Positions 17,159-28,119 of a DNA stretch of 64,000 nucleotides are shown here, in pieces. The notes beneath the pieces were generated by a model, which saw nothing but the letters and a program-made list of their open reading frames with translations, ran no database searches and was not told where the DNA came from. How positions within the stretch are numbered: the first letter of the stretch is position 1; every line of letters starts with the position of its first letter. The DNA comes from Nostoc sp. PA-18-2419 (lineage in GTDB: Bacteria > Cyanobacteriota > Cyanobacteriia > Cyanobacteriales > Nostocaceae), in contig NZ_SZNH01000003.1 of NCBI RefSeq assembly GCF_005869855.1, positions 62,001 through 126,000 on the forward strand. Reading direction: 5' to 3'. The position numbers and the translations under genes are program-made.

Positions 17159-20100
17159 ATGACTCATCCTTTCCTTGAACGCCTGCGTAGTCCAGATAGC
17201 CCAGTTCTTGTCTTCGACGGAGCAATGGGAACTAACCTGCAAACGCAAAACCTCACAGCAGAAGACTTTGGCGGCGCACAATACGAAGGTTGTAACGAAT
17301 ACTTAGTCCACACTAAACCCGAAGCTGTGGCTAAAGTTCACCGCGACTTTCTCGCGGCTGGTGCTGATGTGATTGAAACAGATACCTTTGGCAGTACGTC
17401 CATTGTGCTGGCAGAATATGACTTGGCAGACAAGGCTTACTACCTCAGCAAGACAGCCGCAGAACTTGCCAAGCGTGTTGCTGCGGAGTTTTCTACTCCC
17501 GAAAAACCCCGCTTTGTGGCTGGTTCCATCGGTCCGACAACCAAACTACCAACCTTGGGACATATTGACTTTGACACCATGAAAGCTACTTTTGCTGAAC
17601 AAGCCGAAGCGCTGTGGGATGGTGGTGTTGATTTATTTATTGTGGAAACTTGCCAAGATGTGCTGCAAATTAAAGCAGCGCTGAATGGGATTGAAGAAGT
17701 GTTTGCCAAAAAGGGCGATCGCCGCCCGTTGATGGTGTCTGTGACAATGGAAAGCATGGGCACAATGTTGGTGGGTTCAGAAATCAGCGCTGTGCTGACA
17801 ATTTTAGAACCTTATCCAATTGACATTCTCGGTCTCAACTGCGCCACAGGCCCAGACTTGATGAAACCACATATCAAGTATCTGGCAGAACATTCACCTT
17901 TTATTGTTTCCTGTATTCCTAATGCGGGTTTACCTGAGAACGTCGGCGGTCAAGCACACTACCGTTTGACTCCGTTGGAATTACGGATGGCATTGATGCA
18001 TTTCGTTGAAGATTTGGGTGTCCAAGTGATAGGGGGTTGCTGTGGGACACGTCCAGAACACATTCAACAGTTGGCAGAAGTCGCCAAACACTTGAAGCCA
18101 AAAGTTAGACAACCTAGCTTAGAACCGGCAGCAGCATCAATTTACACTACTCAAGCATACGAGCAAGATAATTCTTTCTTAATTATCGGTGAACGTCTCA
18201 ACGCTAGTGGTTCTAAGAAGTGCCGCGATTTACTCAATGCCGAAGATTGGGATGGACTCGTCTCAATGGCGAGGGCGCAAGTCAAAGAAGGCGCACACAT
18301 CTTGGATGTTAACGTTGATTATGTCGGACGTGACGGCGTGCAGGATATGCACGAACTAGTTTCACGTCTTGTTAATAATGTGACATTACCTTTGATGCTT
18401 GACTCCACTGAATGGGAAAAAATGGAGGCAGGCTTAAAGGTTGCTGGCGGTAAGTGCTTACTCAACTCGACCAACTACGAAGATGGTGAACCGCGCTTTT
18501 TAAAAGTGCTGGAGTTGGCGAAAAAGTATGGTGCTGGCATCGTCATTGGTACTATTGACGAAGAGGGAATGGCGCGGACAGCCGAGAAAAAGTTTCAAAT
18601 TGCCCAACGCGCCTACCATCAAGCAGTAGAATATGGCATACCACCCACAGAAGTATTTTTTGATACTCTAGCCCTACCAATTTCCACCGGGATTGAAGAA
18701 GACCGAGAAAACGGCAAAGCCACTATTGAAGCCATTCGACGCATTCGCCAAGAATTGCCTGGATGCCATGTAATTTTGGGCGTTTCTAATATTTCCTTTG
18801 GTTTGAATCCAGCAGCGCGGATGGTGCTGAACTCGGTATTTTTGCACGAAGCGACGACGGCGGGAATGGATGCAGCCATTGTCAGCGCTAACAAGATTTT
18901 ACCGCTCTCGAAAATTGAGTCACGCCATCAAGAAATTTGTCGGCAGTTGATTTATGACGAACGGAAATTTGAGGGTAATGTTTGCGTTTATGACCCCTTG
19001 GCAGAGCTTACCACAGTGTTTGCTGGGGTGACAACAAAACGCGATCGCTCCTTAGATGAAAGTCTCCCCATCCCAGAACGTCTCAAACGTCATATCATTG
19101 ACGGCGAACGCATTGGCTTAGAAGAAAATCTCACAAAAGCCTTAGAACAGTATCCCCCCTTAGAAATTATTAACACCTTCTTATTAGATGGCATGAAAGT
19201 TGTCGGGGAATTATTCGGTTCTGGACAAATGCAGTTACCTTTCGTTTTACAATCTGCTGAAACCATGAAATCGGCGGTGGCGTATTTAGAACCGTTCATG
19301 GAAAAATCAGAATCAGGCAATAATGCCAAGGGAACCTTTATCATTGCCACAGTCAAAGGCGATGTCCACGACATTGGTAAAAACTTAGTGGACATCATCT
19401 TGTCCAACAACGGTTACAAAGTAATTAACCTGGGAATTAAACAACCGGTAGAAAACATCATTCAAGCTTACCAACAGCATCAAGCTGATTGTATTGCCAT
19501 GAGTGGTTTGCTAGTGAAATCCACCGCCTTCATGAAAGAGAATTTGGAAGTATTTAACGAAAAGGGAATTACCGTACCTGTGATTTTAGGCGGTGCGGCT
19601 TTGACTCCCAAATTTGTCCATGAAGATTGCCAAAACACTTATAAAGGTAAAGTAGTTTATGGCAAAGATGCCTTTTCTGACTTGCACTTCATGGATAAAC
19701 TAATACCCGCTAAAACTACTGGTAACTGGAATGATTTTCAAGGATTTTTAAACGAAGTTGAAACTTCTAAAGTTTTGACAAATGGTCACAAAAAATCAAC
19801 AACCACCACTACTCAGGAAACAGCGTTTACAGAATCAAAAGAGATAGACACTCGGCGTTCTGAGGCAGTAGCTATAGATATTGAACGCCCAACACCGCCT
19901 TTTTGGGGAACACAATTATTACAGCCTAATGATATTCCTGTAGAGGAAGTATTCTGGTACTTAGATTTGCAGGCATTGATAGCTGGACAATGGCAATTCC
20001 GCAAACCAAAAGAACAATCTAAGGAAGAATATCAAGCTTTTTTAGCTGAAAAAGTCTACCCAGTTTTAGAAAATTGGAAACAGCGGATTATTGAGGATAA

Positions 20101-20689
20101 ATTATTGCATCCGCAAGTAATTTATGGTTATTTTCCTTGTCAAGCTGAAAGAAATTTTCTACACATATATAACTCAGAGAACCAATCACAACAGGTAGCA
20201 ACTTTCGAGTTTCCCAGACAAAAGTCGTTAAGACGGCTATGCATAGCAGATTTCTTCGCACCGAAAGAGTCGGGAATTATTGATGTTTTCCCCATGCAGG
20301 CGGTAACTGTAGGTGAAATTGCAACAGAATTTGCCCAAAAGCTTTTCTCAGATAATAAGTACACTGATTACCTGTATTTTCACGGTATAGCTGTGCAGAT
20401 AGCGGAGGCATTAGCAGAGTGGACACATGCTAGAATTCGCCGTGAATTAGGCTTTAGTCGAGAGGAACCAGATAATATTCGGGATATATTGGCACAACGC
20501 TATCATGGTTCGCGGTATAGTTTTGGCTATCCTGCTTGTCCGAATATCCAAGACCAGTATAAGCAACTGGAGTTATTGCAGACTGACAGGATTAACTTAT
20601 ATATGGATGAAAGCGAACAGCTTTATCCAGAACAGTCTACAACGGCGATTATTACTTATCACCCAGTAGCGAAGTACTTTAGCGCATAG
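17159..20689 (+). CDS. metH: Cobalamin-dependent methionine synthase
   Basis: MetH transfers a methyl group from 5-methyltetrahydrofolate to homocysteine through methylcobalamin. All four modules are present in 1176 aa: the homocysteine domain (about 1-320; GAMGTNLQ, zinc Cys in GLNCATGP and [10 protein letters not shown]), the pterin domain (about 340-610; [20 protein letters not shown]), the cap and B12 domains (about 650-880; [11 protein letters not shown] with the cobalt-binding His, then SGLLVKST), and the C-terminal activation domain (about 980-1176; [25 protein letters not shown]). The His in DVHDIG is intact, so it should be active. It sits between the pil and hps clusters without obvious functional link. 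Confidence 0.97.
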   Translation: MTHPFLERLRSPDSPVLVFDGAMGTNLQTQNLTAEDFGGAQYEGCNEYLVHTKPEAVAKVHRDFLAAGADVIETDTFGSTSIVLAEYDLADKAYYLSKTAAELAKRVAAEFSTPEKPRFVAGSIGPTTKLPTLGHIDFDTMKATFAEQAEALWDGGVDLFIVETCQDVLQIKAALNGIEEVFAKKGDRRPLMVSVTMESMGTMLVGSEISAVLTILEPYPIDILGLNCATGPDLMKPHIKYLAEHSPFIVSCIPNAGLPENVGGQAHYRLTPLELRMALMHFVEDLGVQVIGGCCGTRPEHIQQLAEVAKHLKPKVRQPSLEPAAASIYTTQAYEQDNSFLIIGERLNASGSKKCRDLLNAEDWDGLVSMARAQVKEGAHILDVNVDYVGRDGVQDMHELVSRLVNNVTLPLMLDSTEWEKMEAGLKVAGGKCLLNSTNYEDGEPRFLKVLELAKKYGAGIVIGTIDEEGMARTAEKKFQIAQRAYHQAVEYGIPPTEVFFDTLALPISTGIEEDRENGKATIEAIRRIRQELPGCHVILGVSNISFGLNPAARMVLNSVFLHEATTAGMDAAIVSANKILPLSKIESRHQEICRQLIYDERKFEGNVCVYDPLAELTTVFAGVTTKRDRSLDESLPIPERLKRHIIDGERIGLEENLTKALEQYPPLEIINTFLLDGMKVVGELFGSGQMQLPFVLQSAETMKSAVAYLEPFMEKSESGNNAKGTFIIATVKGDVHDIGKNLVDIILSNNGYKVINLGIKQPVENIIQAYQQHQADCIAMSGLLVKSTAFMKENLEVFNEKGITVPVILGGAALTPKFVHEDCQNTYKGKVVYGKDAFSDLHFMDKLIPAKTTGNWNDFQGFLNEVETSKVLTNGHKKSTTTTTQETAFTESKEIDTRRSEAVAIDIERPTPPFWGTQLLQPNDIPVEEVFWYLDLQALIAGQWQFRKPKEQSKEEYQAFLAEKVYPVLENWKQRIIEDKLLHPQVIYGYFPCQAERNFLHIYNSENQSQQVATFEFPRQKSLRRLCIADFFAPKESGIIDVFPMQAVTVGEIATEFAQKLFSDNKYTDYLYFHGIAVQIAEALAEWTHARIRRELGFSREEPDNIRDILAQRYHGSRYSFGYPACPNIQDQYKQLELLQTDRINLYMDESEQLYPEQSTTAIITYHPVAKYFSA

Positions 20690-21246
20690 AATTTCATACC
20701 TTCCTCACCTGAGAAGACGGGAAATTATAGGGATTCTCAGTTGCACGTATAAGTTTTTCATAGGGGTGTACAGCTAGCTGTGCGCCCCTACTAGCTAATT
20801 AGTAATGCTACATAAGATTTATGACTTCTCTAAAAAGTTATAAATCTAAGGCGAACATCTAATTATTTTACACGTAACTGATATCTTTCCTTTAAAAAGT
20901 GGGTATTATAAGCTTGCTTTTCTAACATCATCTTTATAAATTGGTCTGTAAATAAAACATATTTACGCAAATTTACAGTAAAGTTATATTTTTATTATTC
21001 TTCAAAATTGATAGAAATAACTTTAGAAAATCAGTATTTACCGGATAAAATGAACAATTCATAAATGATATAACTTTAATAAATTGTCTGTTTGTTATAG
21101 ATCATTTATTTTTAACTTCATAAAACAAGATGTAATAGTTACATAAATTTAGTCTCAACTCTTGCTGGTCAAATTAATTGTCAGCAGAAACATCAATTTT
21201 GAAAAAATTAAATATCTTCTAAAAACTACTTGCCAGGAAAGCAGCT
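20690..21246. other. Long AT-rich leader region upstream of hpsA, 557 bp
   Basis: Beyond the hairpin at 20762 this region has no ORF. It is strongly AT-rich and ends with AGGAAAGCAGCTATG, a good ribosome site for hpsA. A long non-coding leader is consistent with a regulated (hormogonium-specific) promoter, but I cannot name the sigma-factor motif from sequence alone. Confidence 0.4.
20762..20789. repeat. GGGGCGCACAG hairpin repeat, copy 1 (after metH)
   Basis: AGGGGTGTACAGCT and AGCTGTGCGCCCCT form a 14-bp stem (two G-U pairs) with almost no loop, 73 bp after the metH stop. Nearly the same hairpin recurs at 35640-35667. No T-run follows, so it is either a weak terminator or a REP-like repeat. 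Confidence 0.7.
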
Positions 21247-24200
21247 ATGTCTCGAAAAAGTAAGCTAGTCAAGACAATTCAAAAAACCTTCAGACCAATT
21301 GGTAAAAAGTTTTTATCTACAATTAACAAGCAAATTATTTGGCTACTGCGGACTATTTTTGGTACTCGAAGAAGACGCAGTTCGGTGAATGCTGGCTTTG
21401 TATTGCCAACAGTGGCAATGGTAATTTTGGTAGTTGTGCTGTTAACAACTGCACTTTTATTTCGGTCTTTTGAGCGCTCTAAAAATGCTAGTAATGTCCG
21501 GGTGAATGAAGTGACAATGCAGGCGGCTACCCCTGCCTTAGATAGAGCTAAAGCAAAAATCACTGCATTGTTCGCCGATCCCACTCTGCCACGTTCTGTC
21601 CCATCAAACGTAACGTTATACAATACCTTAGCTTTAACATCCAAACTTCCAGTCTATACATTGGGTGATGAGACCCCCATAACCCTGGCTTATGACATTA
21701 ATAAAAACAATTCCATTGAAGCGGCTAATACTATAGCTTTAGAAAATAGAGAAAACCTCACAACTGCTTGGAAATTTCCTGCTGATACAGATAATAACGG
21801 TAAATTTGACAGTTTTATTCTCTACGGCATTTACTTCCGCACTCCCCCCCAAACTGGTACAACCCAAACTAGAAAGAGAACACCGCTAGATGCTAGAACT
21901 CCTCCTATGCTGCTAGCTAAAGCAGGTGGAACCTGTGATGTTGCAGGTGAAACCAGTGCCAGTTTAGTAGGCTCTTCTGGTTGGTATAAACTAGCAACTG
22001 GCGAATTGAAAAAAAGCTTTTTCGTATATACAGCAACAGTTCCCATTAGTAGTATAAGTAGTCTTGATACAACTAAATATGAAGAGTATCGAGGTAATAA
22101 AGGCTTCTCAGCTTTAGAAATGCAACAAGACCGCAGTCAAGTTCCTATTACTAATAATGCTGTAGTTTATGAGGATGATTTAGATATTACACCTGGTCCT
22201 AGATTCCGTTTGAATGGACGCATTTTCACTAACAGTAATTTATTAATGGGAAAAAGTAATCAAGATATTACGCTATTTCAGGTCAGCAGTAGATATTCTT
22301 GTTATTACGAGCGAGAAAACGGTCAAATAATTGTTGGTGGTAATGTTGCAGGTAATGGGCCAATAAGTGCCTCAGATACCGGAGCAATTCAAGTAGATTT
22401 ATTTAAAGAAAATGGTGTCCCTACCCAAACATCAACTGGAAGTACAAATAAATCTACCTCGAATAATAAACCAAATGAAGTTGCTTATAACAGTCAAGCC
22501 TATGCTCAACGTATCGATTTGTTGGTAAATGCACAACTAGCTCACGCTACAACTACTGACCCCCAAGAGGTCGAAGATAATAGAACCAAGCGGCTTGCAG
22601 CTGACCCCAGCTTAGATTCAGATAAGGTACGTCAAGAAGAACTGCAAACCTACTTTAAAAAACGTACTAGACGCGTGCCTTTTAAAGAAGTACCTTATGG
22701 TAGTGATGGCAAAGGTACTTATACTACAGCAAATGTTCTGCAAGATTATAATACTTCATCAAGAAGTAACAGTTTACGTCCACCAGATAGCTGGATATAT
22801 CCTACGGATACCAATACAACACTGACGCTAAATACATCAGAACTAGCTGCTACAGACCCAGATACTTTAAAAACTTCTCCTGTAATAGAATCACGGTTAG
22901 GCGATCGCATTGTAGTAGGTAACAATCTACCTGAACTCAAATGGGACAGTACAAAAGCAATTTTTGTGGGAGAGGAACAACCCGAATCCATCACCAGTGT
23001 GACGTGGACTGGTAGTACTAAAACTCGGACTCGTACTACTAGCGTTAAACAGTTAGCAGATTTGGGGGTAACCGGACGTGACGGATTCTGGGAAATAGCA
23101 GCTGCTTCACCCCGCGCTGATGCCCTTGATGTCAACGGTGGACTACGAGTAATTACAGGTGCAGGAATATATAGAATTACAAATTCTGGACTACCCTTTC
23201 CTCGACCAACACCACTTGACGACCTAAGCACAATAGACGTACAGGAAAGCATTGGTACGGTAGTCTGGCCTGATACTATGCCTATGGTTGTACCCGATTC
23301 GAGCGATCCTCTCAACGGTACGCCAAAACGTGGTGATTTGGTAATGCGTGCTACAGCAGTTTATCACTACAACAGTGATTCTTATGCTCCTTCAGCGGCC
23401 ACACCAGACGATTACCAAGCACCCATAGCTTGTGTAAGTAGCTACTACAACCCTACGAATCAGGCAACAGCAACTACAAATACCTACAATCCCCGCGATT
23501 TAACGACGGTAGCAGCATCTAACAATGGTATTGTTTACACTGTTCCTACTACTACATCTGCTGGTGTAACTAGAGGACAGACAGTAGATATCAATGGTTT
23601 TTTTACTGTTGCATTTAACGCTAATGATATAACTAACACTAGTGTAACTTTACTAGATCGCTTGAAATATCAAGCCAACTTGGTATTTCCCAATGGTCGC
23701 CTTGTTAATCCTTTACTACGGCAAGCACTGGCCAAAGCAACAAGCAGAAAACTCACTCTCTCTGAGCAATCAGCAATTGACTCTACTATTTGTGCGATCG
23801 CAATTGCTGATGGCTCTGTGAGTCGGGATACTACTCCTGTTATTCCTGATGGCGCTATTAAAGAAACTACATTTCTTGATGCCAGACAAATTAAGGCTAT
23901 AGATAAAGGTGCAGCATTAACTGGAAACTACAATCTAGAAGTTGAACAGCGTCAGCCTTTAGAAATTCGTGCCACTGTTATAAATTTAAATCTGCTTCGC
24001 ACAACTTCAATTACAGGTACTTGGTCTAACGAATATCTGTTACCTAATAGTGGTATTATCTATGCCTCTCGTGATGATGCTCAAAAAGATCGCAGTAGCC
24101 CAGCCAGTGAAAATGTCAGTGCTAGTGATTACTTGCTCGATCCGGAGCGCCGTCCCAACGCCATTATGTTAATTAATGGTAGTAACTTGAGCCGCCAGAA

Positions 24201-26106
24201 TAATTACAGAGCAGAAGAAAAAGGCTTAATTTTAGTCACTGAACTACCAGCCTACGTTAAAGGCAATTTTAATCTACATACTAAGCAGGAATTTAAAGGG
24301 TCTGGTCTTTTACCTGCTCCCAGTGATAGTACTTACGATAGTAAATTTTACACTCGCGCTGTCACTGATCGCGATCCTGACTTTGCTTGTCGGCCTAGTG
24401 ACTCTAGACTACCAAATTGCACAACAGGCGAAACGTGGCGATCTGCATCAGTGATTGCTGATGCTGTTACCTTGCTTTCTGATAACTTCCGTGAAGGTTT
24501 CCGCAATGAAGGTGATTACGACTTGCAAAATAATCAAGGGAGTGATGCTGACACTGTACTTAAAAGACTGAAGGTAGGTTTCTGGAATAACAATTTTGTC
24601 ACTTCATCTAATTTTTTCACTACGTCTAATGATGATTCCTACTACAGAGGTACTCCTACTTCTACTGACTCAGTAAACTATAACAGTTCTTACTTAAATA
24701 ACTTTGTCACACCCATTCAACGCCGAGGGAGTTTTCCAGAGTATGTGATGGAGATGTGCTTTAAAATACCAGTTTCAGAATGTGGAGCAAATGAGTGGTA
24801 TATTGGTTACGATAGCGACAACAACAATACGATCACTGGTAGTGAGAGAGGAATACAATCCTATAATCTTCCAGCAAATGCGGCGGTTGGACAATTAGTA
24901 GCTGGTACTACTGCTCAACCAGCAAAAGCTGGTTTTGAACGATTTGCTCGTAGGGTTGCATTCAAACGAAATAATCTTGGACAACTGGTTGATGCTTCTA
25001 ATCTACCTTTCATAACTTTTAATCAAGGTACTCCTGTTGCACTAGGTATAAAAACAGTATCAGGAAGTAAAGTAGTAGACTATTTTAGTGGCAGTAGCAG
25101 ACCTGAAACAGCACCCAATGCCCTGTGGTTTGCAATTACAACAAGTACTTCTGCTGCCGCACCAGCATTCAACACTAGTGAGATCCAATACAACAATGAC
25201 AATCGTTTATTTTTCAGGTATCCCCAAGTACCAGGTGCTTCGGCCTCTTCGCTGAGGGATTTTCCTGGAAGTACGACAACATCGACACCATTCGTCAGAG
25301 ATGGCTTTTTACAGCCGTTATTAGAACCCATATTGCAATTACAAGTAACAACTGCAACACTACCTCAAACTGGAGGATACGACAGTTTAGCAGGAGATAC
25401 ATCATCCAGTCTTGTTAAAAGTACTAGATGGTTGTCTAAGGCAAGTGAAACAACTTTTAATTTAGTAATTGCGGCTGGTGACACTCCTGCTCGTGTGAAT
25501 CCAACTGCGGGTTCAACTCCAACTACCTACGAAATCAATGGTGGTTTGCATAACTTTGTCCGCTTCCTAGAAAACTGGGATGGTGTTAATGCTAATATCA
25601 ACGGTTCATTCATCCAATTTAAACGCAGTATCTATGCTACTGCACCATTCCAAGTTCTTGTGAGACCAGGACCAACAACTGTTGCTGCAACCTCTTCTAA
25701 CCCTTCTCTTCTTTCTTCTACTGCCAATATTAATAGTATCTTTATTAGAGCTCTGAATACTACAACACCTGGTTATAGATCGGATAGTACTTTCACTACT
25801 AGTGCTGCTGGGGAAGCACCTTATTATATGCCTCCTAACCGTAACTGGGGTTTTGATGTAGCGTTACTGGCGCAAAATCCTGACTTGTTTGCTCAGCGTT
25901 TTGTAATTCCAGCCACAGATCCTCCGAATGAATACTACAGAGAAGTCGGTCGGGATGACCTTTGGGTGCAAACTCTGTTGTGTGCTCTCCAAACTCAAAC
26001 AGGGGATGGGTTTGATACTGCGGACAGTACCTATTTTGGCAATGGTTTCAAATTTGCATTACCTGCAACTGAACGTCCTAGTAACTGCAAACTCCAACCA
26101 TCCTAA
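21247..26106 (+). CDS. hpsA: Hormogonium polysaccharide biosynthesis protein HpsA
   Basis: HpsA is a very large cyanobacterial protein of the hps locus, needed for hormogonium polysaccharide and gliding in Nostoc punctiforme. The 1619-aa product has a basic N-terminus (KKFLSTINKQIIWLLR, GTRRRRSSVNAG) then one membrane segment (FVLPTVAMVILVVVLLTTAL). A Gly-Phe junction precedes this segment, as at a prepilin peptidase site, but position +5 is Thr rather than Glu, a trait of GspK/PilX-type minor pilins. The following VNEVTMQAATPALDRAKAKI also resembles the PilX helix. The rest is a long Asn/Thr/Ser-rich extracytoplasmic region with a few Cys. It heads the hps gene set. Confidence 0.88.
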   Translation: MSRKSKLVKTIQKTFRPIGKKFLSTINKQIIWLLRTIFGTRRRRSSVNAGFVLPTVAMVILVVVLLTTALLFRSFERSKNASNVRVNEVTMQAATPALDRAKAKITALFADPTLPRSVPSNVTLYNTLALTSKLPVYTLGDETPITLAYDINKNNSIEAANTIALENRENLTTAWKFPADTDNNGKFDSFILYGIYFRTPPQTGTTQTRKRTPLDARTPPMLLAKAGGTCDVAGETSASLVGSSGWYKLATGELKKSFFVYTATVPISSISSLDTTKYEEYRGNKGFSALEMQQDRSQVPITNNAVVYEDDLDITPGPRFRLNGRIFTNSNLLMGKSNQDITLFQVSSRYSCYYERENGQIIVGGNVAGNGPISASDTGAIQVDLFKENGVPTQTSTGSTNKSTSNNKPNEVAYNSQAYAQRIDLLVNAQLAHATTTDPQEVEDNRTKRLAADPSLDSDKVRQEELQTYFKKRTRRVPFKEVPYGSDGKGTYTTANVLQDYNTSSRSNSLRPPDSWIYPTDTNTTLTLNTSELAATDPDTLKTSPVIESRLGDRIVVGNNLPELKWDSTKAIFVGEEQPESITSVTWTGSTKTRTRTTSVKQLADLGVTGRDGFWEIAAASPRADALDVNGGLRVITGAGIYRITNSGLPFPRPTPLDDLSTIDVQESIGTVVWPDTMPMVVPDSSDPLNGTPKRGDLVMRATAVYHYNSDSYAPSAATPDDYQAPIACVSSYYNPTNQATATTNTYNPRDLTTVAASNNGIVYTVPTTTSAGVTRGQTVDINGFFTVAFNANDITNTSVTLLDRLKYQANLVFPNGRLVNPLLRQALAKATSRKLTLSEQSAIDSTICAIAIADGSVSRDTTPVIPDGAIKETTFLDARQIKAIDKGAALTGNYNLEVEQRQPLEIRATVINLNLLRTTSITGTWSNEYLLPNSGIIYASRDDAQKDRSSPASENVSASDYLLDPERRPNAIMLINGSNLSRQNNYRAEEKGLILVTELPAYVKGNFNLHTKQEFKGSGLLPAPSDSTYDSKFYTRAVTDRDPDFACRPSDSRLPNCTTGETWRSASVIADAVTLLSDNFREGFRNEGDYDLQNNQGSDADTVLKRLKVGFWNNNFVTSSNFFTTSNDDSYYRGTPTSTDSVNYNSSYLNNFVTPIQRRGSFPEYVMEMCFKIPVSECGANEWYIGYDSDNNNTITGSERGIQSYNLPANAAVGQLVAGTTAQPAKAGFERFARRVAFKRNNLGQLVDASNLPFITFNQGTPVALGIKTVSGSKVVDYFSGSSRPETAPNALWFAITTSTSAAAPAFNTSEIQYNNDNRLFFRYPQVPGASASSLRDFPGSTTTSTPFVRDGFLQPLLEPILQLQVTTATLPQTGGYDSLAGDTSSSLVKSTRWLSKASETTFNLVIAAGDTPARVNPTAGSTPTTYEINGGLHNFVRFLENWDGVNANINGSFIQFKRSIYATAPFQVLVRPGPTTVAATSSNPSLLSSTANINSIFIRALNTTTPGYRSDSTFTTSAAGEAPYYMPPNRNWGFDVALLAQNPDLFAQRFVIPATDPPNEYYREVGRDDLWVQTLLCALQTQTGDGFDTADSTYFGNGFKFALPATERPSNCKLQPS

Positions 26107-26206
26107 AGTATCTCAATGAGAATTTTTACAGCACTTTTCAGGTAAATAAACTACCCCTCACGAAACTTAATCCCAGTCCTTTCTTACCTCTTTCTAACCC
26201 TGACCT

Positions 26207-26270
26207 TTTACGTGGAATAAACCAACGTAAAACCTAACCCCCTAACCCCCTTTGCTAGTAGAGAAGGGGG
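26207..26270. repeat. Two hairpins in the hpsA-hpsB gap
   Basis: TTTTACGT...ACGTAAAA (about 26207-26232) is followed by a CCTAACCCCCTAACCCCC stretch and a second hairpin CCCCCTT (26246-26252) / AAGGGGG (26264-26270). CCTAACCCCC repeats are common in Nostoc intergenic DNA. They may lower read-through from hpsA into hpsBCD; no clean U-run follows. Confidence 0.55.
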
Positions 26271-26396
26271 AAAATCCAAAGCCTCTCTGCTACAAGGACA
26301 GAGGAATAGAAGTGAGATTTTAAAAATCCTGCGATTCGAGCGTATTACACTTGCTGACAAATTGCTGTAAGACATAGCCCTATTGAGGAACTGACC

Positions 26397-27047
26397 ATGA
26401 AGCCACATCAACTACAAGAATCATCTGCCCAGTTTAACGAGTCCGGTTTTACAATTATTGAGTCGTTGGTGGCGATCATCGTGGTTAGCATTTTGCTGGT
26501 AGCGATCGCACCTGTCCTAGTAATCTCAACTGCAACTCGTGTGCAAGCTAGAAGGGTAGAATTGGCAACAGAAGCAGCTAAGGCCCTCGTCAATGGTATT
26601 AATTCTAAAATCGTCTCAGACCCTACAATCACCGTTACATTAACTGCTGATCCAACTAGAAAAGTATCCACCTCAACCAGTGACTATTTACTCAGTAGTG
26701 CGCTGGTTCCTACAACTGCAACCAAGAATACTTTGTATTGCTTTAATAAAAATGGCAGCCTTACTAATCCCAGCTGTACTAGCGATCTGTTTTACATTCA
26801 AGCTATTCGGCTAGCAGTCTCAGGTAGTGACCCTGATAAAGGTCAAGGCTATCGTTTGGGAATTCGGGTGTATCGTTCAGATGCCGAGTTTGATTCTCTA
26901 ACCGCTGCTAATAGTGGAAAAAAAGCAGCAACATTCACAGGCGGATTGGGCGATCGCAAAGCACCACTACTAGAAATGACAACTGAAATTGTCAGGGGTC
27001 AAAGCTCCTATAGCGCTTTGTGTAGTCGCCTTGGTGGTTGTCAATAA
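26397..27047 (+). CDS. hpsB: Pseudopilin HpsB (PilV/GspI-like)
   Basis: The 216-aa protein has a type III (prepilin) signal: NESG before FTIIESLVAIIVVSILLVAI, with Glu at +5, followed by a long amphipathic helix (TATRVQARRVELATEAAKAL), and a small globular part ending in a Cys-rich tail (SALCSRLGGC). This matches PilV/GspI-type minor pseudopilins. In Nostoc punctiforme, hpsBCD encode pseudopilins required for motility and polysaccharide secretion. The hpsC start lies 65 bp downstream. Confidence 0.85.
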   Translation: MKPHQLQESSAQFNESGFTIIESLVAIIVVSILLVAIAPVLVISTATRVQARRVELATEAAKALVNGINSKIVSDPTITVTLTADPTRKVSTSTSDYLLSSALVPTTATKNTLYCFNKNGSLTNPSCTSDLFYIQAIRLAVSGSDPDKGQGYRLGIRVYRSDAEFDSLTAANSGKKAATFTGGLGDRKAPLLEMTTEIVRGQSSYSALCSRLGGCQ

Positions 27048-27112
27048 TTAACCCAGCAAATATAAATGATTTTATTAGTGAGTATCCGTCACTAAGGAGA
27101 AAGTATCACAAA

Positions 27113-28081
27113 ATGAATATACTGAGGTGGCTGTTAACTACTCAGCTAAAATCTTCTCACAAGCAGAACAAAAACAGTGGCTTCACCCTGATTGAATTAC
27201 TAGTGGCTATGATCGTTGCATTCCTAGTAATTACACCGTTATTAGGTTTTATGATCGGCGTTTTAAACACTGACCGTCAAGAACAAGCCAAAGCCAACTC
27301 TGAGCAAGAAATTAAAGCAGCGCTTGACTATATTACTCGTGATCTTCAACAAGCACTATATATTTACGATGATACGACTTCCACAGGCATCATTTCCCAA
27401 ATTCCTACAGTAACAAATGGAGTTCCAGTTCTAATATTTTGGAAACGAGAACTTAGCCAAGACGCTGTTGAGACTAAAAATAGTGGTGGTGTAGTTCAAT
27501 TTAAAGATGATTCTTTTGTCTATTCATTAGTAGCTTACTATTTAATTCAAGACAGTAATTCTAACTGGTCTCAAGCTGCGCGCATTGCCAGATGGGAAAT
27601 TAAAGATGGCGTTACAGATAGTACTGGTAGTAGCTGTAGTGGATTTGCTACAACCGAAAAATATAGCCGATGTCCAGATAAAGGTTTTAAGTCTTTTGAT
27701 TTATCACAAAAGGGCGTAACATTACAAACAAAAATGAATAGTTGGACAAATAGTTTGGCAACAGGGGTAACTTACGATCAAAATCCTGTGGTTCTGGTTG
27801 ATTTTATAGATCAAACAACAACAACACAGGGAGCGCCAGCAGCAACTTGCTCTAGTGGCTTTCAACAATTTCCAGGAACTATTGCAAGAACAGGCTTCTA
27901 TGCTTGTGTCAAGTCAGTTGATGGAAATAATAAAAGTACTGTTGAAGTTTATTTAAGAGGTAACGCGCAAGCTCGCTTAATAAATGATGAAACTAAAGTG
28001 CGTTATGCCCTGAACAAATCTAGTTATTTTCCCAGTGGAAATATAAAGGTGCAGGGACGCAGCTTCATCTTTACGAAATAG
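27113..28081 (+). CDS. hpsC: Pseudopilin HpsC (PilW/GspJ-like)
   Basis: A prepilin site is seen in NSG before FTLIELLVAMIVAFLVITPL, with Glu +5. The following helix, KANSEQEIKAALDYITRDLQ, is typical of PilW/GspJ, the larger minor pseudopilin. The track begins at 27038, overlapping hpsB, but ATG 27113 after AAGGAGAAAGTATCACAAA gives a normal short basic leader (MNILRWLLTTQLKSSHKQ...), so I take 322 aa. It should join HpsB and HpsD at a pseudopilus tip. Two internal Cys-bearing loops may form disulfides in the periplasm. Confidence 0.83.
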   Translation: MNILRWLLTTQLKSSHKQNKNSGFTLIELLVAMIVAFLVITPLLGFMIGVLNTDRQEQAKANSEQEIKAALDYITRDLQQALYIYDDTTSTGIISQIPTVTNGVPVLIFWKRELSQDAVETKNSGGVVQFKDDSFVYSLVAYYLIQDSNSNWSQAARIARWEIKDGVTDSTGSSCSGFATTEKYSRCPDKGFKSFDLSQKGVTLQTKMNSWTNSLATGVTYDQNPVVLVDFIDQTTTTQGAPAATCSSGFQQFPGTIARTGFYACVKSVDGNNKSTVEVYLRGNAQARLINDETKVRYALNKSSYFPSGNIKVQGRSFIFTK

Positions 28082-28119
28082 CTTCTATCTTTGATAAAGA
28101 TTAATAAAATCAGAATAGT

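Noticed and set aside
22746-23315. 189-aa minus-strand ORF inside hpsA
   Set aside because: Antisense shadow of hpsA with no motif; the plus-strand gene has clear family features.
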